From Massilia sp. Se16.2.3 (lineage in GTDB: Bacteria > Pseudomonadota > Gammaproteobacteria > Burkholderiales > Burkholderiaceae_D): DNA of 64,000 nt. Shown here piece by piece: positions 28,663-37,227 of this stretch. The translations under genes and the position numbers were made by a program. The stretch is taken from assembly GCF_014171595.1 (NCBI RefSeq), contig NZ_CP050451.1:4278001-4342000 (forward strand). Direction: 5' to 3'. Position 1 is the first letter of the stretch. Each line of letters starts with the position of its first letter. The notes beneath the pieces were generated by a model, which searched no databases, was not told the origin of the DNA, and saw only the letters and a list, made by a program, of their open reading frames with translations.

Positions 28663-29505
28663 ATGAACGACACCGATACCAAGCCGGCCGAGTGGCACGG
28701 CGCCAGGATGGATTTCAAGGAATCGATGAGCTATGGCGACTACCTGGGCCTGGACCAGGTCCTGTCGGCCCAGCACCCGCTCTCGCCGAACCACAACGAG
28801 ATGCTGTTCATCATCCAGCACCAGACCAGCGAGCTGTGGATCAAGCTGATGCTGCACGAACTGGCGGCCGTGCGCGAGCAACTGCGTGCGGGCCAGCTCG
28901 ATCCCGCCTTCAAGATGCTGGCGCGCGTGGCCCGCATCATGGACCAGCTGGTCCATGCCTGGGATGTCCTGGCGACGATGACGCCGTCCGAATACACGGC
29001 CATCCGCCCCTACCTCGGGGCCTCGTCGGGCTTCCAGTCGCACCAGTACCGCGCGCTCGAGTTCATCCTCGGGAACAAGAACCCGGCCCTGCTCGCCGTG
29101 CACGAGAAGCGCCCGCAGTCCCACGCCGTGCTGGCGCAGGAACTGCACGCGCCGTCCATCTACGACGAGTCGGTGCGCCTGCTGGCACGCGCCGGCTTTG
29201 CCATCGCCCCCGAACGCCTCGAGCGCGATACGACCCTGCCTACCGAGCATGACGAGTCGGTGAAGCTGGCCTGGCTGGCCGTCTACCAGGATCCGGACAA
29301 GCACTGGGGCCTGTACGAACTGGCCGAGAAGCTGGTCGACCTGGAGACGGCCTTCCGCTTCTGGCGCTTCCGCCACGTGACGACGGTCGAGCGCATCATC
29401 GGCTTCAAGACCGGCACCGGCGGCACGGCGGGCGTGAGCTACCTGCGCAAGATGCTCGATGTGGTGCTGTTCCCGGAACTGTTCGCGCTGCGCACGGCAC
29501 TCTAA
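28663..29505 (+). CDS. kynA: Tryptophan 2,3-dioxygenase
   Basis: KynA is the heme enzyme that opens the indole ring of tryptophan to N-formylkynurenine. The start is ATG 28663, giving 280 residues; upstream open sequence overlaps kynU out of frame. Conserved blocks include [57 protein letters not shown] and the C-terminal heme/substrate region [29 protein letters not shown]. No kynurenine formamidase (kynB) is adjacent, so that step must be encoded elsewhere. Confidence 0.96.
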   Translation: MNDTDTKPAEWHGARMDFKESMSYGDYLGLDQVLSAQHPLSPNHNEMLFIIQHQTSELWIKLMLHELAAVREQLRAGQLDPAFKMLARVARIMDQLVHAWDVLATMTPSEYTAIRPYLGASSGFQSHQYRALEFILGNKNPALLAVHEKRPQSHAVLAQELHAPSIYDESVRLLARAGFAIAPERLERDTTLPTEHDESVKLAWLAVYQDPDKHWGLYELAEKLVDLETAFRFWRFRHVTTVERIIGFKTGTGGTAGVSYLRKMLDVVLFPELFALRTAL

Positions 29506-29529
29506 GCCTGACTGACCAACGGGGGCGCC

Positions 29530-30074
29530 ATGGATTATGACGTACTGATTCTTTCCGGCCTGTGGAATTCGGGCCCGCAGCACTGGCAGTCGCACTGGGA
29601 AGCGCGCCATCCCGCGTGGCGGCGGGTGCAGCACCGCGACTGGAACGCGCCGCGGCAGGAAGAATGGGTGGCCGAACTCGATGCGGCCGTTGCCACCTGC
29701 AGCGGCGCGCCGGTACTGGTCGGACACAGCCTGGGCTGCATGCTGGCCGTGCAGTGGGCGCAGTCCGGTTCGCCCCTGCGCGCGGCCGGCGCCTTCTGGT
29801 GGCGCCCAGCGACGTCGAAGCCGCCTCCTACCCGATCGACGCCAACGGTTTCACGCCGATCCCGATGGCGCGGCTGCCCTTTCCCAGCATCGTCGTGGCC
29901 AGCACGAACGACGAATACGTGACACGCGAACGCGCCCGGGCCTTTGCGGACGCCTGGGGCAGCCGTTACCTGGAGATCGGCGACGCCGGCCATGTGAACG
30001 CCGACAGCGGCTACGGCGACTGGCCCGAGGGAGAGCGCATGCTGCAGGACTTCCTGGCGCAGCTGCGCGGCTAG
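29530..30074 (+). CDS. RBBP9/YdeN-family serine hydrolase, frameshifted
   Basis: A small alpha/beta hydrolase of about 181 residues split by one indel at about 29788-29794. The first frame has the family N terminus VLILSGLWNSGPQHWQSHWE and the nucleophile motif VGHSLGCMLAVQWA. The second frame has LLVAPSDVEAASYP, the acid region SIVVASTNDEYVT and the histidine in DAGHVNADSGYGDWPEGERML. It is 24 nt downstream of kynA and probably in its operon. It is not the classical cyclase-type kynurenine formamidase, though a hydrolytic role in the pathway cannot be excluded. Confidence 0.8.
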
Positions 30075-30143
30075 CGTCCACCCAGCCGTGCGCGCCGTGG
30101 GCCGAGGCGCGCTATCATGGCGGCTGCATAACCGGGCGCAACC

Positions 30144-31235
30144 ATGGTTCCTCCGCCACCTCCGCTCTCCAGAGCACTGTCGCTCTACCTCGACTGCTGC
30201 CGCCTGCTCGCGGCCGTGCTGGTCGTGGCCAGCCACCTGGAACCATACGGGGTCATTGCAGACGGTAACGCCTGGTGGCTGAAGCTCGGGCGCGAAGCCG
30301 TCATTGTCTTCTTCGTGCTGTCCGGTTTCGTCATCGCCTACACCACCGAACAGAAGAACCCGACCCTGCGCGACTATTGCCTGGCACGCTGCACGCGCAT
30401 CTATTCGGTGGCCCTGCCCCTGCTGCTGCTCGCCTTCGGCGCGGCGGCGTTCCTGTCGCTGGCCAAGCAGGCGCAGTTCTACCAGCTCGCCAAGCCCTGG
30501 CTCTACCTGCCGCTGCACCTGCTGTTCATGGGAGAACTCTGGACCATCTCCGAGCCGCCGCCACTGCTGGCGCCCTACTGGTCGCTCGGTTACGAGGTCT
30601 GGTATTACGTGCTGTTCGGCGCCCTGTTCTACCTGCGCGGCAGGCGGCGCCTGGTGGCAGCCACCTCGGTGCTGCTCTTCGTCGGGCCGAAACTGTGGCT
30701 GCTGCTGCCGGTGTGGGCGAGCGGGGTGCTGCTGTATCGCTGGCAGCGCAGTGAAACGCCGGCGCACACGCTGGCGCGCCCGCTGGCGCTGCTCGGCTGG
30801 TGCGCAACGCTGGCGCTGCTGGTGCTGTTCAAGCTCTCCGATCTCGATACCGCGCTGCGCGCCTATGCCAATGCCCACTGGCCCTTCCCCGGCCTGCCCC
30901 TGAAAAGCGCCGACCGGGTACTGGCCGACTACCTCGTGTGCCTGCTGGTGCTGGCCAACTTCCTGTGCGCGAAGAGTGTCGGTTTCACGGGGCTGCTGCG
31001 CGTGGAAAAGCCGATACGGGCGCTGGCCTCGTATACCTTCACGCTGTATCTCGTGCACGCCCTGGTCATGCGCCTGTGGCTGATATTGTATGCGCACCAG
31101 CGCTCGGACCCGGTCGACGTGAGCGCCCTGATCGTGCTGATCGTGGCCTCGACCTGGGTGATCGGGCACATCACGGAGCAGCGCAAGGCCTGGTTCGGGG
31201 GTCTGTTTGCCAGGCTCGCGGCGCGCCCTACGTAG
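30144..31235 (+). CDS. Acyltransferase 3 family membrane protein
   Basis: The 363-residue protein has about ten membrane helices and the acyltransferase-3 N-terminal signature RLLAAVLVVASH (R-x10-H pattern), followed by AVIVFFVLSGFVIAYTTEQ and YWSLGYEVWYYVLFGALFYL. Members transfer acyl groups (often acetyl) to sugars or lipids of the envelope. No substrate can be assigned. The gene stands between the hydrolase and a REP-like doublet. Confidence 0.85.
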   Translation: MVPPPPPLSRALSLYLDCCRLLAAVLVVASHLEPYGVIADGNAWWLKLGREAVIVFFVLSGFVIAYTTEQKNPTLRDYCLARCTRIYSVALPLLLLAFGAAAFLSLAKQAQFYQLAKPWLYLPLHLLFMGELWTISEPPPLLAPYWSLGYEVWYYVLFGALFYLRGRRRLVAATSVLLFVGPKLWLLLPVWASGVLLYRWQRSETPAHTLARPLALLGWCATLALLVLFKLSDLDTALRAYANAHWPFPGLPLKSADRVLADYLVCLLVLANFLCAKSVGFTGLLRVEKPIRALASYTFTLYLVHALVMRLWLILYAHQRSDPVDVSALIVLIVASTWVIGHITEQRKAWFGGLFARLAARPT

Positions 31236-31327
31236 GGTGGGCTCTCGAGCCCACGCGGATCTGCGGCTGCGTTCCACGACATCTCTGATCAACCGCCGTA
31301 GCGCGTGGCACAAGTGCCCACCCTACG
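31232..31327. repeat. REP-like palindromic doublet
   Basis: GTAGGGTGGGCTC...GAGCCCACGCG (31232 onward, centre TCGA) faces GCGCGTGGCACAAGTGCCCACCCTAC ending at 31326. This is the same TAGGGTGG family as at 13.8, 47.9, 53.8, 54.0 and 61.2 kb, here between convergent genes. Confidence 0.75.
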
Positions 31328-31359
31328 AGCCCCGCCGTTCACCGTTGACGATGCAGACG

Positions 31360-31388
31360 AAAAAAAACCGGGCCCGCAGGCCCGGTCT
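31360..31388 (-). terminator. Rho-independent terminator of htpG
   Basis: On the minus strand ACCGGGCC-TGCG-GGCCCGGT is followed by eight T residues, 19 nt after the htpG stop. It is one of the clearest terminators in the window. Confidence 0.85.
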
Positions 31389-31406
31389 TGCATGATACGG
31401 TGACGC

Positions 31407-33326
31407 TTACCTGGCGCCCGCCAGCAGCATCTCGTTCATGCGTTTCACGAATGCCGCCGGGTCGGAGAGGCTGCCGCCTTCGGCCAGCAGGGCCTGGTCG
31501 AACAGGATGTGCGACCAGTCGCCAAAGCGCGGGCTTGCCGCGTCCTCGTACTTCAGGCGCGTCACCAAGGGGTGGTTCGGGTTGATCTCGAGGATGGGCT
31601 TCGATTCCGGCGCATTCTGGCCGGCGGCTTTCAGCATGCGTACCAGGTTGGCCGACAGCTCGTGCTCGTCCGCCACCAGGCAGGCCGGCGAATCGGTCAG
31701 GCGGAAGGTCACGCGCACATCCTTGGCCTTGTCCGCCAGCGCGCCCTTCATGCGTTCGACCAGTTCCTTGTACTGGGTCTCGGTCTCCTCGTGTTCCTTC
31801 TTCTCGGCTTCGTCTTCGAGCTTGCCGAGATCGAGGCCGCCCTTCGCCACCGACACCAGTTCCTTGCCGTCGAAGTCGTTCAGGAAGGACAGCATCCATT
31901 CGTCGACGCGGTCCGTCATGAGGAGCACTTCGACACCCTTCTTGCGGAAGATTTCCAGGTGCGGGCTGTTCTTCGCGGCGGTATGGCTGTCGGCGGTGAC
32001 GTAATAGATCTTGTCCTGGCCTTCCTTCATGCGCGATACATAATCGCCGAAGGACACGGTCTGGTCCGCGCTGTCCACATGGGTCGAGGCGAAGCGCAGC
32101 AGCTTGGCGATGCGGTCCTTGTTGGCGCTGTCCTCGCCAATACCTTCCTTCAGTACCTGGCCGAATTCCTTCCAGAAGGTCAGGTACTTGTCCTTGCCTT
32201 CCTGCTCCTCGGCGTTCGCCATTTCCTCGAGCATGCCCAGCACGCGCTTGGTCGAGCCTTCGCGGATCACGCGCACGTCGCGCGACTCCTGCAGGATCTC
32301 GCGCGAGACGTTCAGCGGCAGGTCGGCCGAATCGATCACGCCCTTGATGAAGCGCAGGTAGGTCGGCATCAGCTGCTCGGCGTCGTCCATGATGAAGACG
32401 CGCTTGACGTACAGCTTGATCCCGCCGCGCTTGTTGCGGTCCCACAGGTCGAACGGGGCGTGGCTCGGCACGTACAGCAACTGGGTGTACTCGCTGCGGC
32501 CTTCCACGCGGTTGTGGGTATAGGCCAGCGGGTCCTGGAAGTCGTGCGAGACGTGCTTGTAGAACTCGTTGTACTGCTCCGCCGTGACCTCGCTCTTGCT
32601 GCGTGCCCACAGCGCGCTGGCCTGGTTGACGGTCTCGAATTCGTCCTTCAGCACCGTCGCCTTCTTCTCCTCGTCCCACTCTTCCTTCTGCATCAGGATC
32701 GGCAGCGAGATGTGGTCCGAATACTTGCGGATGATGGATTTGAGCTTCCAGTTCGACAGCAGCTCTTCCTCGCCCTCGCGCAGGTGCAGGATGACGTCGG
32801 TGCCGCGGCTCTGCTTCTCGATGGTCTCGATGCTGTAGTCGCCCTCGCCGCTGGACTCCCAGCGCACGCCGTCGGAAACGAAGGCGCCCGCGCGGCGGGT
32901 ATTGACGATGATTTTCTCGGCGACGATGAAGCCCGAGTAGAAGCCCACGCCGAACTGGCCGATCAGGGCCGCGTCCTGCTTCTGGTCGCCCGAGAGCTTG
33001 CTGAAGAATTCCTTGGTGCCGGATTTGGCGATCGTGCCCAGGTGCGAGATCACTTCGTCGCGGCTCATGCCGATGCCGTTATCGGAGATCGTGATCGTCC
33101 TGGCATCCTTGTCGAAGGAGACGCGGATCTTGAGTTCGTGGTCGTTGCCGTACAGGGCGTCGTTATTGATCGCCTCGAAGCGCAGCTTGTCGGCCGCGTC
33201 GGACGCGTTCGAGATCAGTTCGCGCAGGAAGATCTCCTTGTTCGAATACAAGGAGTGAATCATCAGTTGCAGCAGCTGTTTTACTTCAGCTTGAAAGCCA
33301 AGGGTTTCTTTTTCGGCGGACGCCAT
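31407..33326 (-). CDS. htpG: Molecular chaperone HtpG (Hsp90)
   Basis: HtpG is the bacterial Hsp90 chaperone. The 639-residue open frame has the GHKL ATPase N-terminal domain ([18 protein letters not shown] at about 34-51, [37 protein letters not shown]), the middle domain ([21 protein letters not shown]) and the C-terminal dimerisation domain. Upstream are both sigma-32-like and sigma-70-like promoters and downstream a strong terminator, so it is a single-gene heat-shock unit. Confidence 0.97.
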   Translation of the reverse strand: MASAEKETLGFQAEVKQLLQLMIHSLYSNKEIFLRELISNASDAADKLRFEAINNDALYGNDHELKIRVSFDKDARTITISDNGIGMSRDEVISHLGTIAKSGTKEFFSKLSGDQKQDAALIGQFGVGFYSGFIVAEKIIVNTRRAGAFVSDGVRWESSGEGDYSIETIEKQSRGTDVILHLREGEEELLSNWKLKSIIRKYSDHISLPILMQKEEWDEEKKATVLKDEFETVNQASALWARSKSEVTAEQYNEFYKHVSHDFQDPLAYTHNRVEGRSEYTQLLYVPSHAPFDLWDRNKRGGIKLYVKRVFIMDDAEQLMPTYLRFIKGVIDSADLPLNVSREILQESRDVRVIREGSTKRVLGMLEEMANAEEQEGKDKYLTFWKEFGQVLKEGIGEDSANKDRIAKLLRFASTHVDSADQTVSFGDYVSRMKEGQDKIYYVTADSHTAAKNSPHLEIFRKKGVEVLLMTDRVDEWMLSFLNDFDGKELVSVAKGGLDLGKLEDEAEKKEHEETETQYKELVERMKGALADKAKDVRVTFRLTDSPACLVADEHELSANLVRMLKAAGQNAPESKPILEINPNHPLVTRLKYEDAASPRFGDWSHILFDQALLAEGGSLSDPAAFVKRMNEMLLAGAR

Positions 33327-33378
33327 CTTGTTCCTCGTGGTGATACGGGTTGACGATAAGGTGCTACGGATTGCAGCA

Positions 33379-33406
33379 ATATTGGGTGAGTAGATCGGTT
33401 TTCAAG
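33379..33406 (-). promoter_or_regulatory. Sigma-32 (heat-shock) promoter of htpG
   Basis: On the minus strand CTTGAAA (33400-33406) and CCCAATAT (33379-33386) are 13 bp apart, an excellent match to the RpoH consensus CTTGAAA/CCCCATnT, about 53 nt upstream of the htpG start. Confidence 0.75.
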
Positions 33407-33412
33407 AGGTCT

Positions 33413-33442
33413 GTTATACAAGAAATCTTACAAAAACCTCAA
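33413..33442 (-). promoter_or_regulatory. Second, sigma-70-like promoter of htpG
   Basis: TTGAGG (33437-33442) and TATAAC (33413-33418) on the minus strand are 18 bp apart, just upstream of the heat-shock promoter. It could provide basal expression. Confidence 0.45.
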
Positions 33443-33494
33443 CACTGCAGATCACCCGGTGGCGCAGCCGTCCCGCCTTGTCACGACAAGGGAG

Positions 33495-34278
33495 CTAGAC
33501 CCTGGATCCGGCCGCGACGGGTGACGGCGCCAGCATGCGCCGTGCCGCCAGGTGCACGACCAGCGCGCAGCCCAGTGCCAGCGCAAAGGCGCTTCCGAGC
33601 GCGCCCGGGCGCAGCTGCAGCGCCAGCGTGACGCAGAACACGGAAAAGCCGAAGTAGCCGGCCACCATGCCGCGTAGCAGGGCCACGGCGCTGGCGCGGC
33701 CGCTGCCGGCATGGGCAAAGCCCACCAGCACGGTGCTCATCACGGGGAACATGGCGAAAAAAACCGGACAGGCGCGCGCCCAGTTGCGTCGCGGCGGCAG
33801 TAACGGCCAGCACCAGCAGGACCGCGGCCAGCATGCGCCACGGCAGGTCGTTGCGCCGCGCGCCGCTGACACCTTCCTCGACCTGCGGGAACAATCTTGA
33901 AGCCAGCAGGCAGGCACCCCACACCAGCACGAACGCGACGCCAAGGGGCGGACGCGCCGCCTGCAGCGCCGCCACGGCACCCCCATAGGCGAGCAGGGCC
34001 ACCAGCATCGAGCCGGCCACCTGGAAACGGCTCGAGGCCCGGGCATAGGCGATGCTGAACACGAGGATGGCGAGCACCGCCAGCAGGGTGCCTTCGGCGG
34101 CATGCGCCCCGAAGGCGGCGCCCTGTTCCACGCTCAGAGTGAAGAGGATGGGCCCTGCGACGATGGGAAAGGCCGACAGCCAGCCGGCCACTTGCGGCCC
34201 CCAGCGCCGGCCGGCCAGGGTGACGAGATAGATCAGGAAGGGAACCAGCGTGAGTTTGAGTGCGAGCACCGGGGTCAT
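33495..34278 (-). CDS. Conserved multi-pass membrane protein, frameshifted
   Basis: Beginning MTPVLALKLTLVPFLIYLVTLAGRRWG at ATG 34278, the product has about eight hydrophobic helices and a conserved WLSAFPIVAGPILFTLSVEQG segment. The frame breaks in an A7 run (33757-33763, T7 on the coding strand); removing one base joins RLSGFF to AMFPVMSTVLVGFAHAGSGRASAVALLRGMVAGYFGF. The corrected length is about 260 residues. I do not recognise a characterised family; paired FP-x-GP elements suggest an internally duplicated transporter-like protein. Confidence 0.65.
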
Positions 34279-34499
34279 GGCCTGGATTCTCCAGTCGAAC
34301 CGCCCCGCGGGGCAATCCATGATGATAACACCGGGCAATATCGGTTTGGCAACTTCAATCCCTTCGGTGCAGCCGGGTCCACCGTGCAGCGACGGCAGTC
34401 AAGGCGGGGCCTCGAGAGGGCGCGCCCCGTTCAGTTTCGGTGTGCAGCAGGGCTTTCAAGTCGTACAATACCGGTCTCATTCACCGCATTGGAATTTTC

Positions 34500-34961
34500 A
34501 TGTCCGTCTACGACAAACTCAAGGAACTGAACATCACCCTGCAGCCGGCCGCCGCACCAGTCGCCGCCTATGTCATGTATGTCCAGACCGGCAACCTGAT
34601 CTTCGTTTCCGGCCACATCGCCAAGAATGCCGACGGTTCCGTCAACGTCGGCCAGCTCGGCAAGGACAAGACCACGGCGGACGGCCAGGCGGCCGCGCGC
34701 GCCATCGCGATCGACCTGATGGGCACGCTGCAGGACGCCTGCGGCGGCGACCTGACCCGCGTCAAGCGCATCGTCAAGCTGATGAGCCTGGTGAATTCGA
34801 CCCCGGACTTTACCGAGCAGCACCTGGTGACCAACGGCGCCTCGGAACTGCTGGGCGAAGTCTTCGGCGACGCCGGCAAGCACGCCCGTAGCGCCTTCGG
34901 CGTGGCCCAGTGCCCGCGCGGCGCCTGCGTTGAGATCGACCTGGTCGTCGAAGTGGCGTAA
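34500..34961 (+). CDS. RidA/YjgF-YER057c family protein
   Basis: RidA-type proteins hydrolyse reactive enamine/imine intermediates of PLP enzymes. The ATG at 34500 gives 153 residues. The sequence belongs to the longer subfamily marked by YVQTGNLIFVSGHIAKNADGS and HARSAFGVAQCPRGACVEIDLVVEV, with the conserved arginine in the HARSA block. It lies just upstream of a PLP aminotransferase, a possible source of its substrates. Confidence 0.9.
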   Translation: MSVYDKLKELNITLQPAAAPVAAYVMYVQTGNLIFVSGHIAKNADGSVNVGQLGKDKTTADGQAAARAIAIDLMGTLQDACGGDLTRVKRIVKLMSLVNSTPDFTEQHLVTNGASELLGEVFGDAGKHARSAFGVAQCPRGACVEIDLVVEVA

Positions 34962-35092
34962 CGCCTGCTTCTCGACCAGCACGGCGGCGCGGCCGGGCCA
35001 TCCGCCCTCCTGCGCCGCCAACGACAGGGCGTCCTACCCGGCGCGCCCACCCGGCCGGCAAGGCCCGCGCTTTCCCTCTTAGCGAGACCAGC

Positions 35093-36298
35093 ATGAACAA
35101 CGAGACGTCGCAACCCATCGAGTGGCAGTTTTCGCAGCGTGCGCAGCAGCTGCAAAGTTCCTTCATCCGCGAGATCCTGAAGATCACCCAGCGCCCGGAA
35201 ATCATCTCCTTTGCCGGCGGCCTGCCTTCGCCGGCGACTTTCCCGGTCGAGCGCATGAAGGCGGCCTACGACAAGGTGTTATCGGAGACCGGCAAGGTCG
35301 CGCTGCAGTACGGCCCGACCGACGGCTATGCGCCGCTGCGCGAGTGGATCGCCAATTCGCTGTCCACCGAAGGAGTGAGGATCGTGCCCGAGCAGATCCT
35401 GATGACCTCGGGCTCGCAGCAGGCGCTCGACCTGATCGGCAAGGTCCTGATCGACGAAGGCAGCCGCGTGCTGGTCGAAACGCCGAGCTACCTCGGCGCA
35501 CTGCAGGCCTTCTCGGTCTACCGCCCGGAGTTCGCCTCGGTCGCCACCGACGACGACGGCCTGGTGCCGTCCTCGATTGCCGATGTGGCCGGTTCAGGTG
35601 ACAAGCGCGCGCGCCTGCTGTATTCGCTGCCGAACTTCCAGAACCCGACCGGCCGCAGCCTGTCGCTGGCGCGCCGCCGCGAACTGGTCGACACCTGCGC
35701 CCGCCTCGGCCTGCCGCTGATCGAGGACGATCCCTATGGCGCGCTGTCGTATTCGGGCGTGCCGATGCCGAAGATGGTGGCGATGAACCCGGACGGCGTC
35801 ATTTACATGGGCTCGTTCTCGAAGGTGCTGACGCCCGGCATCCGCCTCGGCTACGTCTGCGCGCCGCTGCCTTTGGCGCGCCGCCTCGAGCTGGCCAAGC
35901 AGGCGGCCGACCTGCACACCGCCCAGCTCACCCAGATGGTGGTGTACGAGGTGGTCAAGGATGGCTTCCTCGACGAGCACATCCCGACGATCCGCACCCT
36001 GTACGGCAACCAGTGCCAGGCCATGCTCGATGCGATGGCCGAGCACTTCCCGGCCCAGGTGACCTGGACCAAACCCGATGGCGGCATGTTCATCTGGGTG
36101 ACGCTGCCGAAACAGATCGACGCCATGAAGCTGCTCGACACGGCCATTGCCGCGCGCGTGGCTTTTGTTCCGGGCGCGCCCTTCTACGCGACCGACCCGG
36201 CCAGCAACACGCTGCGCCTGTCGTTCGTCACCGTACCGCCGGAACGCATCCGCGAAGGCATTGCGATCCTCGGCAAGCTCATCGCCGCCATGCTCTAA
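35093..36298 (+). CDS. PLP aminotransferase, 2-aminoadipate/kynurenine (LysN/KAT II) type
   Basis: The 401-residue fold-type I aminotransferase contains ISFAGGLPSPATFP, LQYGPTDGYAPLREW, NFQNPTGRSLSLARR and the PLP-lysine motif GSFSKVLTPGIRLGY (about 242-256). This combination is typical of 2-aminoadipate, kynurenine and branched-chain aminotransferases lacking a GntR domain. The exact substrate cannot be assigned; the tryptophan-degradation genes upstream make kynurenine conceivable. RidA is the upstream neighbour. Confidence 0.85.
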   Translation: MNNETSQPIEWQFSQRAQQLQSSFIREILKITQRPEIISFAGGLPSPATFPVERMKAAYDKVLSETGKVALQYGPTDGYAPLREWIANSLSTEGVRIVPEQILMTSGSQQALDLIGKVLIDEGSRVLVETPSYLGALQAFSVYRPEFASVATDDDGLVPSSIADVAGSGDKRARLLYSLPNFQNPTGRSLSLARRRELVDTCARLGLPLIEDDPYGALSYSGVPMPKMVAMNPDGVIYMGSFSKVLTPGIRLGYVCAPLPLARRLELAKQAADLHTAQLTQMVVYEVVKDGFLDEHIPTIRTLYGNQCQAMLDAMAEHFPAQVTWTKPDGGMFIWVTLPKQIDAMKLLDTAIAARVAFVPGAPFYATDPASNTLRLSFVTVPPERIREGIAILGKLIAAML

Positions 36299-36483
36299 GC
36301 CGCCCCCCGGGCTGGCCGCCATCGGCCAGCCCAGCCCAGCCCGCGCCTGCCCGCGGCGGTCTCGCGTTCCCGGTTGCGCTGTTGCAACAATGGGAACTGA
36401 CCTCAAGGCAACAATAAATAGCCCGACGACCGACATCGGGGTGTGATTTTGAACGCCATCAAACTGTCCCCGACGACACCGCA

Positions 36484-36914
36484 ATGCCCCATCTCGCCTC
36501 AGCAGCCGTCGCGCCTGCCCGTCCGGCTGCCATCCTGCTCGTCGACGACGCGCCGGCGCAACTGGGCGCGCTGCGCTCGATGATGCTGGAACAGGGTTAC
36601 CAGAGCTTCATTGCCAACAGCGGCGAACGGGCGCTGCCATTGCCCGGCGCGCCCTGCCCGACCTGATCCTGCCCGACCTGATCCTGCCCGACCTGATCCT
36701 GCTCGACCTGGTGCTGCCCGGCCTGGACGGCATCGAAGTCTGCCGCCGCCTGAAGTCCCACCCGGCCACGAGCGAAATTCCCGTGATGTTCATGAGCGCG
36801 CGCACCGGGACAGAGGACGTCGTCACGGCCTTCGAGTGGGCGCCGCCGATTGCCTGCTTAGCGCCTGTCGGCCTTGGGCCCGTGCCAGATGCATGCGCAG
36901 GTCGTCGAAGCTGA
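36484..36914 (+). pseudogene. Truncated, frameshifted response-regulator receiver domain with minisatellite
   Basis: The first frame gives [37 protein letters not shown] and stops at 36666. The second resumes with [47 protein letters not shown]. Restoring one G near 36634 rejoins them. The beta-3 strand carrying the phospho-aspartate contains three perfect 15-bp copies (encoding LPDLI) plus a diverged fourth. Another base is missing near 36838-36840 (FEW|GAADCLL), after which similarity ends and the sequence runs into the 3' end of the opposite EF-hand gene. No output domain remains. A decayed gene is the best reading. Confidence 0.7.
36656..36715 (+). repeat. 15-bp minisatellite (3 perfect + 1 diverged copy)
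   Basis: Unit GCCCGACCTGATCCT at 36656, 36671 and 36686 is followed by a degenerate copy at 36701 (GCTCGACCTGGTGCT). It preserves reading frame and duplicates the receiver beta-3 strand. Confidence 0.9.
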
Positions 36915-37227
36915 CGGCGCCGCGGCGCGCGGTGTCGATGTCGTCGAAATGCCGGGCAACGAAGCCGAAGCCCTTCGCCTCCTCAGGCGACAATTGTCCA
37001 TCGCCATTCAGGTCGGCCGCCTTGAACTGCGCCTCCAGCTTCGCCAGCGCCTGCGCACGCAGCGCCGCGCCTGCGGCTGCTGGCGGCGTATCGCGCGGGC
37101 GGTTGCGCAAGGCCGGCGGGAGCTGGCCGTCGGCGCCGATCGGCGTCTGCTCTTGCACCGCGGCGGCAGCCGGGGCTAGCACTGACGCCGCACCCAGGAA
37201 CAGGAAAATGACAGGCATGATCTTCAT
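36823..37227 (-). CDS. Secreted EF-hand domain protein
   Basis: The 134-residue protein begins with a signal peptide ([23 protein letters not shown]) and carries a canonical calcium-binding loop [13 protein letters not shown] near residues 72-84; a second, poorer EF-like loop ([15 protein letters not shown]) follows. It should act in the periplasm or outside the cell as a Ca2+-binding protein. Its ATG overlaps the stop of the S10 peptidase gene by 4 nt (ATGA), so the two are translationally coupled. Its 3' end overlaps the decayed response regulator on the other strand. Confidence 0.8.
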   Translation of the reverse strand: MKIMPVIFLFLGAASVLAPAAAAVQEQTPIGADGQLPPALRNRPRDTPPAAAGAALRAQALAKLEAQFKAADLNGDGQLSPEEAKGFGFVARHFDDIDTARRGAVSFDDLRMHLARAQGRQALSRQSAAPTRRP

